Below, piece after piece: positions 6,558 through 11,683 of a stretch of DNA of 11,683 nt. Both the position numbers and the translations under genes were made by a program. Origin of the DNA: Acidobacteriota bacterium (lineage in GTDB: Bacteria > Acidobacteriota > Thermoanaerobaculia > Thermoanaerobaculales > Sulfomarinibacteraceae); contig DAOWFV010000093.1 in NCBI GenBank assembly GCA_030637805.1, forward strand, positions 1 to 11,683. The letters run 5' to 3'. Under the pieces are notes generated by a model, which was not told the DNA's origin, did no database searches, and saw only the letters and a program-made list of their open reading frames with translations. Positions within the stretch are counted from its first letter, which is position 1, and the number at the start of each line of letters is the position of its first letter.

Positions 6558-6770
6558 ATGTCGACTGGTGTCACAGTTCGTGATAATGAGTCCTTCGAGC
6601 AGGCACTTCGCCGGTTCAAGCGGAAGTGTGAAAAGGCCGGAATCCTCTCCGAGGTCAAGAGACGCCGCTTCTATGAGAAGCCCTCCGAAACCCGCAAGCG
6701 GGAAATGATCCAAGCCCGAAAGAAGATGCTTCGCAAGCTGGCGAAGCAGCGGCGCTCCGGCCTGCTGTAG
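6558..6770 (+). CDS. rpsU: 30S ribosomal protein bS21
   Basis: A 70-residue, very basic protein, the normal size for bS21, which binds the small subunit near the anti-Shine-Dalgarno region and helps mRNA recruitment. The N-terminus VTVRDNESFEQALRRFKRKC and the following GILSEVKRRRFYEKPSETRK are the canonical family sequence. The C-terminus is a Lys/Arg-rich helix (MIQARKKMLRKLAKQRRS). The ATG at 6558 was chosen because the family begins there and GAGGGGGTGG precedes it; the frame is open further upstream but that part has no ribosomal character. The mutS2 start lies 7 nt after the stop. In many bacteria rpsU heads the rpsU-dnaG-rpoD cluster, and the same order, with one insertion, is seen here. 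Confidence 0.97.
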   Translation: MSTGVTVRDNESFEQALRRFKRKCEKAGILSEVKRRRFYEKPSETRKREMIQARKKMLRKLAKQRRSGLL

Positions 6771-6777
6771 CTCCTCG

Positions 6778-9150
6778 GTGAGTCCTAATCTCTCAGCAGA
6801 GCTCGAGTTCGACAAGGTATTAGAGTTGGTCGCGGCCCACGCCCGCACGGGTGTGGGCCGCGTTTTCGTCATGAGGCTCGGCGAGCCGATCGAATTGGTG
6901 GACGACGGGCTGCGACTCGCCTTGCTCACCCGCGCCGTCCACCGGCTCATCGAGGAGGATGGAGCGGTCGCCTTTGCCGGGGTGGACGAGGCCGCACCCT
7001 GGATTGAGAGCGGGGCACCACCGCCCTCGGAGCCGCGGGACCTCGTTGCGCTTCTGACCCTCGCACGACGGGTGGCCTCCATCCGGCGTCGGCTCGCGGG
7101 CGCGGACGACGCTCCGCTCGAGGAGCTCGCCGACGAGCTCCCCGACACAACCGGCCTGATTGCGGCGGTGGCGCCGCGCCTCGGTCGCGACGGCCGCATT
7201 GCCGATAACGCCTCTCCCGAGCTCGCCCGCCTGCGCCGGGAGATGTCGAGGGTGCGCGCCGAGGTCGTGGGCGAGCTCGATGCCATTCGGAGAGCTCATC
7301 CCGCGGCCGTCACGGATGCGCCACCCACCCTGCGTCGTGACCGCTACTGCCTGCCGGTGCACGCGTCGGCTCGGTCCCAGCTGCCGGGCCTCCTCCTCGA
7401 CACCTCCGCGCGTGGTGTTACCTCATTCGTAGAGCCCTTCGCGGTGGTCGAGCTCAACAACCGGCTTGCTGCGGCGGTGGCCGGTGAACGGGAGGAGATA
7501 CGGCGCATCGTGCAGGAGATCGTTCAGCTCTTCGCCGAAGCGCGGGATGATCTGGCGGCGGCGGTGGACGTCCTTGCGGAGCTCGACGCCGCCCAGGCGC
7601 GGGTTCTCTTCGGTCGCTCTGCGGAGGGGCGGGTGGTGATTCCCGGCGAGGGCCGGGAGCTGGAGCTGCGCGGCGCCCGCCATCCGCTCCTCGACGAGCG
7701 TCTCTACGCCCTGCGGCTAGAGGTCTTCGGCGGGTCGGAACGCCGTGACCCGAAGCACGGGGTGGTACCTCTCGACTTCCGATTGCCCGAGGGAGTGCGG
7801 ACCCTGGTCGTCAGTGGCCCCAACGCCGGCGGCAAGACGGTGGTCCTCAAGACTCTCGGGCTGATGGTGCTGATGTGCGCCCGCGGCATTCCGCTGCCGG
7901 TCGAGGAGGGGACTATGGTCCCTGGCTTCAGAGGCCTCTGGTGCCACATCGGAGATGAGCAGGATGTGGCGGCCGACCTCTCCACCTTTTCCGGTGCGAT
8001 GGCCGCCACCGCCCGCTTGCTGCAAGAGGCCGACGCCGACACCCTGGTGCTCTTCGACGAGCTCGGCGCCGGCACGGATCCGCTCGAGGGCGCCGCTCTC
8101 GGTTGTGCCCTGCTCGAGGAGCTCAATCGCCGTTCCTGCCTGACGGTGGCCTCTACGCACCTTGCTGCTATTGCGCTTGCGGCCACGTCCGCCGACGGTA
8201 TGGACAACGCAGCCATGGAGTATGACGAGGCGTCCGAACGCCCGACCTACGGCCTCAGCATGGGGCGCCCCGGGCGCTCGCGGGGTCTCGAGATCGCCCA
8301 CCGCATGGGGGTTGCAGAGTCGGTTCTCGACCGCGCTCGCGGACTCCTCGGCGGCGACCACCTCGAGCTCGACCGGTGGTTGCGGAGGTTGGAGGCATTG
8401 GAACAGGAGTTGGAGGCGGAGAGAGCGGATCTAAGCCGACGTCAAGGGGAGGCCGAGGAGCTCCGTCGCGAGGCCGCTCGCGAGCTCCAGCGGCTGCAGG
8501 AGGAGCGAGAAAATCTGCCGTCAGAGCTGGCCGTGGAGCGCGAGGAGCTGCGGCGCCGGGCGAAGAAAAAGCTCGACAAGGTTGTCGCCAGGCTACAGGA
8601 GGCCACCCGCGAGCACGAGGCCTTGGGTCGGCGGCGGCTGCAGAAGCTGCGCGACGAGGCTCTGCGCCTCGAGGAGCCCGAAAAGACGGCTGCTCGAGAC
8701 CCGTCCGGATCATTGATCGAGGGCGCCAGGGTCCGCCTCGCTCTCGGAGGCGAGGGTGTGCTGGGTGAGCTCCGGGGCTCGCAGGCCCGGGTGACGGTCG
8801 GCGACAAGCGGCTTTGGGTACCGGTCTCCGAGCTCGAAGTTGTAGACGGACCGGCGAAGCCGCGGCGGGCAGAGGTGCGGGTGGAGGCTGCTGACGAAAT
8901 CCCTCGAGAGCTCAATCTAATTGGCCTTGACAGCGAGCGTGCCCGTTCCGATCTCGAACGCTTTCTCGACCAGGCCTTCACCGCCGGGGCGCCGACTATC
9001 CGGGTCGTACACGGACATGGCGCCGGCATCCTGCGCCGCATGGTGGCCGAGGTCTGCCGTACCCACCCGGCCGTTCGGTCCTTCCGGCATCCAACCCAGC
9101 GCTTCGGGGGCACGGGCGCCACGGAAGTCGAACTCGAGCAGGGGGGATGA
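6778..9150 (+). CDS. mutS2: MutS2 ATPase/endonuclease family protein
   Basis: A 790-residue MutS2 protein, typical family length. MutS2 lacks the mismatch-recognition domain of MutS; reported roles include suppression of homologous recombination and rescue or splitting of collided ribosomes. Residues 1-300 hold the helical core and clamp. The ATPase follows: Walker A GPNAGGKT at 347-354 (Lys353), the STFSGAMA segment near 405, Walker B LVLFDELGAGTDP with Asp427-Glu428, and STH ending at His461. Residues about 530-660 are a Glu/Arg-rich coiled coil, then a KOW-like beta segment, then the Smr domain from about 710. The Smr motif usually written LDLRG reads LNLIG (712-716), while the glycine loop HGHGAG is intact at 745-750. 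The start is GTG, 7 nt after rpsU, with no visible Shine-Dalgarno site, so translation probably depends on rpsU. Confidence 0.97.
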   Translation: MSPNLSAELEFDKVLELVAAHARTGVGRVFVMRLGEPIELVDDGLRLALLTRAVHRLIEEDGAVAFAGVDEAAPWIESGAPPPSEPRDLVALLTLARRVASIRRRLAGADDAPLEELADELPDTTGLIAAVAPRLGRDGRIADNASPELARLRREMSRVRAEVVGELDAIRRAHPAAVTDAPPTLRRDRYCLPVHASARSQLPGLLLDTSARGVTSFVEPFAVVELNNRLAAAVAGEREEIRRIVQEIVQLFAEARDDLAAAVDVLAELDAAQARVLFGRSAEGRVVIPGEGRELELRGARHPLLDERLYALRLEVFGGSERRDPKHGVVPLDFRLPEGVRTLVVSGPNAGGKTVVLKTLGLMVLMCARGIPLPVEEGTMVPGFRGLWCHIGDEQDVAADLSTFSGAMAATARLLQEADADTLVLFDELGAGTDPLEGAALGCALLEELNRRSCLTVASTHLAAIALAATSADGMDNAAMEYDEASERPTYGLSMGRPGRSRGLEIAHRMGVAESVLDRARGLLGGDHLELDRWLRRLEALEQELEAERADLSRRQGEAEELRREAARELQRLQEERENLPSELAVEREELRRRAKKKLDKVVARLQEATREHEALGRRRLQKLRDEALRLEEPEKTAARDPSGSLIEGARVRLALGGEGVLGELRGSQARVTVGDKRLWVPVSELEVVDGPAKPRRAEVRVEAADEIPRELNLIGLDSERARSDLERFLDQAFTAGAPTIRVVHGHGAGILRRMVAEVCRTHPAVRSFRHPTQRFGGTGATEVELEQGG

Positions 9151-9160
9151 GGGGGAGAGC

Positions 9161-9413
9161 GGAATTAGGAATTAGGAGTTAGGAATTAGGAATTTCGGAT
9201 TGCGAATTTCGGATTTCGGATTTATCGGCGCGCGGTCTAAGGGTACTGATTTTCGTTAATGGTAGGTCACGCGACATTCTGGCGTCGCGCTTCCCGAGAG
9301 GATGACAGGCACCTCCGAACCAACGCGCCCAAACGCGGGTAACACGCTCCAATCCCCCTATGCCTCTTCCCCGCGCCGTTAATTCCTAATTCCTAACTCC
9401 TAATTCCTAACTC
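9161..9413. repeat. Heptamer repeat arrays forming a 30-bp perfect inverted repeat
   Basis: This accounts for most of the 306-bp mutS2-dnaG gap. On the left, nine 7-bp units run from 9161 to 9223: five of the GGAATTA type, then four of the CGGATTT type. On the right, five units of the CTAATTC type run from 9379 to 9413. The 30 bases at 9165-9194 are the exact reverse complement of 9381-9410, including the one variant unit (GGAGTTA against CTAACTC), which argues that one arm was copied from the other. The 186-bp spacer contains no convincing gene. AT-rich arms stand out from the GC-rich surroundings. The element may be mobile or a recombination by-product, or may act as a large hairpin in the transcript. 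No clear promoter for dnaG was found in it. Confidence 0.9.
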
Positions 9414-9456
9414 GTCCCTGCCCCCTGTCACTCCCTCCATGCGAGAATGATCCGGC

Positions 9457-11208
9457 ATGGTCGACGCAGACCTGAACCGAGAAGTCATCAGTCGGGTTCG
9501 CGAGGCCGCTGACCTCGTGGAGGTGGTGAGCGAGCATGTGCGTCTGCGCAAGCGCGGCCGCACGTGGGAGGGTCTGTGCCCTTTCCACGAGGAAAAGACT
9601 CCCTCGTTCTCGATAGACTCCGAGAAGGGTCTCTACTATTGCTTCGGCTGCCACCAGGGTGGTGACGTCTTCAAGTTCGTCATGCAGCTCGAGCACCTCA
9701 ACTTCCCCGAGGCGGTGGAGCGGCTGGCGGCGCGCTTCGGCGTCCAGCTGCCGCCGAAGAGTCCGCAGGCACAGAAGCGCCGGGAGGAAGGGGAGCGACT
9801 GAGGGTCCTGCTCGAGGAGGCGCAGCGCTTTTTTGTAGACTGCTTCGAGGATGCAGAGGGCGCGTCGGGGCGCTCCGAGCTCGAACGGCGCGGATTCGTC
9901 AAGGAAACGTGGCGGGAATTTGGCTTCGGTTTCGCTCCCGATGACTGGCGACGCCTGCTCGATCACCTCGCGCGGCGTCATCCCGAGGGAACCATCATCG
10001 AGGCCGGCTTGGCGGTCCGACCGGAGGGGGGTACAGCCCCTTACGACCGCTTTCGCAACCGGCTCACATTCCCGATCCGCTCCGGCGACGGTACCCTGAT
10101 AGCGTTCGGCGGCCGCATTCTCGGAGACGGTGAGCCCAAGTACCTGAACAGCCCCGAGAGCTCCATTTTCCACAAGCGGTCGACCCTGTTCTGCCTCGAC
10201 CGCGCGCGCCGGCCGATGGCCGACGCCGGACGGGCCCTGGTGGTGGAGGGGTATTTCGACTGCCTGTCCCTGCACCGGGTCGGTGTGGTTAACGTGGTGG
10301 CGACGTTGGGCACAGCCCTTACCTCGGAGCACGCACGCCTCCTGCGGCGCCGGCTCGGGTCGGACGGGCTCACCCTCCTGTGTTACGACGCAGACGAGGC
10401 CGGCCGGCGGGCCGCAGGGACCGGGGCGAGGGTTCTGCTGGAGGCGGGGGTCGAGACGGCGGTTCTGGTGTTGCCGTCGGGAATGGACCCGGACGACGTG
10501 ATTCGCGAGCGCGGCGCCGAGGTCTTTTCAGAGCTTCTGAAACACCCTACTCCGCTGCTCGAGTTCCTCCTTGGCGATCTCCCGCCGGAGCCCGCTCGAA
10601 GACGGCGGGCGGGCTTGCAGCTCGCTACCCTGGTCTGCTCCGCGTCGGACCCGGCCCTGCGACAGAACCTTGTTGAGGAGCTCGCCCGCCAGCTCTACCT
10701 CCGTCCGCGTGAGATCGAGGAGCATGGCCGGCAGCCGCGTCGCGGTGGCGTCGTCCAGCAGGTGGTTGAGCGGACGCCCCTGCCGCCGGGTGAACGCGAG
10801 CTGGTGCGCATCCTTCTCGAGTGCTCGGGCACCTGGCGCAAGAAGATCATCGATCTCGTTCAGCCGGAGCTGATCGAGGACGACCGTATTCGGCACCTGC
10901 TCGAGGAGGCGGCTGTGGTGATGGGGAGGGAGGGGTCTGAGGCAGCATTTGCGGCCGAGCTGTTGCGCAGCAGCGCCGATCCCGAAGCGAGCTCGCTTGT
11001 GGCGGAGGTGAGCAACGCACCGATGCCCGAGATCACCGACGAAACCATCCGTGTCCAGCTACGCGCCCTCCTGCAGCGCCAGGCGCGGGAACGCGCCCGC
11101 CGTCTGGGGCCGCAGATCGACGCCGCCGAGCAGCGGGGGGATGCGGAGGAGTTGGACCGATTGTTGGCGGAAAAGGCCCGCCTGAGGCGGGATTCGGCAG
11201 AGATCTGA
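9457..11208 (+). CDS. dnaG: DNA primase
   Basis: Synthesises the RNA primers for replication at the fork, together with the replicative helicase. The length of 583 residues is close to E. coli DnaG (581). The N-terminal CHC2 zinc-binding domain shows CPFH at 41-44 (Cys41, His44) and CFGC at 62-65 (Cys62, Cys65). The catalytic core includes FGGRILGDGEPKYLNSPE, then the TOPRIM domain with VVEGYFD (Glu264, Asp268), YDADEAG (Asp311, Asp313) and MDPDDVIRE near 343-351. The C-terminal part from about residue 430 is helical and should be the helicase-binding domain, which is poorly conserved in sequence. The ATG at 9457 is the only sensible start; the upstream ribosome binding site is weak (GAGAA). 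It is separated from mutS2 by the heptamer repeat region and followed by rpoD. Confidence 0.98.
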   Translation: MVDADLNREVISRVREAADLVEVVSEHVRLRKRGRTWEGLCPFHEEKTPSFSIDSEKGLYYCFGCHQGGDVFKFVMQLEHLNFPEAVERLAARFGVQLPPKSPQAQKRREEGERLRVLLEEAQRFFVDCFEDAEGASGRSELERRGFVKETWREFGFGFAPDDWRRLLDHLARRHPEGTIIEAGLAVRPEGGTAPYDRFRNRLTFPIRSGDGTLIAFGGRILGDGEPKYLNSPESSIFHKRSTLFCLDRARRPMADAGRALVVEGYFDCLSLHRVGVVNVVATLGTALTSEHARLLRRRLGSDGLTLLCYDADEAGRRAAGTGARVLLEAGVETAVLVLPSGMDPDDVIRERGAEVFSELLKHPTPLLEFLLGDLPPEPARRRRAGLQLATLVCSASDPALRQNLVEELARQLYLRPREIEEHGRQPRRGGVVQQVVERTPLPPGERELVRILLECSGTWRKKIIDLVQPELIEDDRIRHLLEEAAVVMGREGSEAAFAAELLRSSADPEASSLVAEVSNAPMPEITDETIRVQLRALLQRQARERARRLGPQIDAAEQRGDAEELDRLLAEKARLRRDSAEI

Positions 11209-11250
11209 CGCCTTGGCGACAAAAATCTCTCGAAAATATTGTTTCAGGGG

Positions 11251-11279
11251 TTGCCAATCCTGATTCCGAGGCCCATATT
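11251..11279 (+). promoter_or_regulatory. Possible promoter for rpoD
   Basis: TTGCCA (11251-11256, 5 of 6) is followed by a 17-nt spacer and CATATT (11274-11279, 4 of 6). Initiation near 11286 would give an rpoD leader of about 215 nt. Promoters inside or behind dnaG that drive rpoD separately are common in this gene cluster. Confidence 0.4.
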
Positions 11280-11343
11280 GCATTGGATGGTGATAGGTCT
11301 TGCGGGAAGGCCTGTGCGTCGGGTAAGGCGTCCAATCCAATAT
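11275..11343 (+). other. Nested stem-loop in the rpoD upstream region
   Basis: An outer stem pairs 11275-11287 with 11331-11343 (13 positions, one mismatch). An inner hairpin AGGTCTT-GCGGG-AAGGCCT at 11295-11313 has seven pairs, one of them G-U. The outer left arm overlaps the candidate -10 box, so the dyad may be a DNA operator, a fold in read-through transcripts from dnaG, or chance. No U-tract follows, so it is not a typical terminator. The rest of the 292-bp dnaG-rpoD gap shows no convincing gene. Confidence 0.4.
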
Positions 11344-11500
11344 CATTCTATGGAAGATACCCTCGAGTGACCCTGTTCGGGAATGAAATGCCGGCGGGAG
11401 ATGCTGCCTCGTCTGTGTTGTTTGTCCCTCTTGGAGGCGGTCCGACAGAGGTCTCGGCGCTCGCAGTGAACCTGGACCCCAATTTGTTTGGAGGCTGCTT

Positions 11501-11683
11501 GTGGTGAAGGAGTCGAGCTTGCAGATCGAAGAGAAGTACCCGGAGCTGAGCAAACTGATTCAGGCCGGCAAAGATCGCGGCTACATCATGTACGAGGAAC
11601 TCTTCGAGAAATTGCCCGAGGAGGTCACGGGCATCGCTGAAGAGCTTGATGATATTTACATGCGGTTGAGCGAGCTCGACATC
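11501..11683 (+). CDS. rpoD: Primary sigma factor RpoD, N-terminal 61 residues (cut by the window edge)
   Basis: The start of the housekeeping sigma factor, which directs RNA polymerase to most promoters. Only region 1.1 is visible. The phrases LIQAGKDRGYIMYEELFEKL, LPEEV and ELDDIYMRLSELDI match the region 1.1 pattern of a helix, RGY-(T/I)-(Y/M)-(D/E)EL, LP, then a helix ending in EL-I. Region 1.1 masks the DNA-binding parts of free sigma. Two adjacent GTG codons (11501 and 11504) could start translation; 11501 is preferred because GGAGG lies 6 nt upstream. The reading frame is closed by a TGA at 11384-11386. Position right after dnaG supports the call. The promoter-recognition regions 2 and 4 are outside the window. 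Confidence 0.93.
   Translation, partial: MVKESSLQIEEKYPELSKLIQAGKDRGYIMYEELFEKLPEEVTGIAEELDDIYMRLSELDI

Noticed and set aside
9200..9228. Promoter for dnaG inside the heptamer array
   Set aside because: TTGCGA and a TTATCG-like box can be aligned at normal spacing, but both are products of the simple repeat and match the consensus poorly.
9161..9413. CRISPR array or telomere-like repeat
   Set aside because: Units are 7 bp and contiguous without spacers, so not CRISPR. The resemblance to TTAGGG-type repeats is superficial in the middle of a core gene cluster.
9400..10332. Minus-strand 310-residue reading frame opposite dnaG
   Set aside because: Antisense to the zinc and catalytic domains of primase; its start lies inside the heptamer repeat and the translation matches nothing known.
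11199..11230. Intrinsic terminator after dnaG
   Set aside because: AGAGAT pairs with ATCTCT over a 20-nt loop; the stem is short and there is no proper U-run, so evidence is too weak.
11283..11507. Small 74-residue plus-strand frame before rpoD
   Set aside because: No ribosome binding site or protein character; its codons overlap the stem-loop and the rpoD start region.

Overview
The window is GC-rich, densely coded bacterial chromosome. I infer a free-living, Gram-negative-type organism: it carries a periplasmic multihaem c-type cytochrome, lipoproteins, a soluble-type lytic transglycosylase and a BamE-like domain. An Acidobacteriota-like lineage would fit the GC-rich, Glu/Pro-rich GAF-linker protein and the gene mix, but that is a guess from protein style, not a measurement.

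Left part, minus strand. Positions 1-903 hold the first 301 residues of a multihaem cytochrome c with nine CXXCH sites. It runs off the window edge and has its own promoter with a consensus -35 box. Positions 1078-4984 hold a tightly packed three-gene operon read leftwards: a GAF-like protein with a long acidic linker, an Slt70-like lytic transglycosylase, and a YjbQ-family protein. Both junctions are 4-nt GTGA overlaps, so translation is probably coupled. A promoter (TTGACG-18-GATAAT) and a 12-bp perfect palindrome over its -35 box lie upstream.

Middle. A divergent plus-strand gene (5397-6194) encodes a lipoprotein with a coiled coil and a C-terminal BamE/SmpA-like module. It is flanked by two diverged copies (5135-5315 and 6216-6395) of a ~180-bp fold-back element. 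Each copy is palindromic end to end, with a GTAC hairpin at its exact centre. The two copies match each other in inverted orientation. This is the most unusual structure in the window.

Right part, plus strand. rpsU (bS21), mutS2, dnaG (primase) and the start of rpoD (primary sigma factor) form a variant of the classical rpsU-dnaG-rpoD macromolecular-synthesis cluster, with mutS2 placed directly after rpsU. The mutS2-dnaG gap carries an array of 7-bp repeats whose two ends form a 30-bp perfect inverted repeat. The dnaG-rpoD gap (about 290 bp) carries a candidate promoter and a nested stem-loop. The cluster links translation initiation, a MutS-family ATPase, replication priming and housekeeping transcription.

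No tRNA, rRNA, CRISPR array or complete transposase gene was seen.
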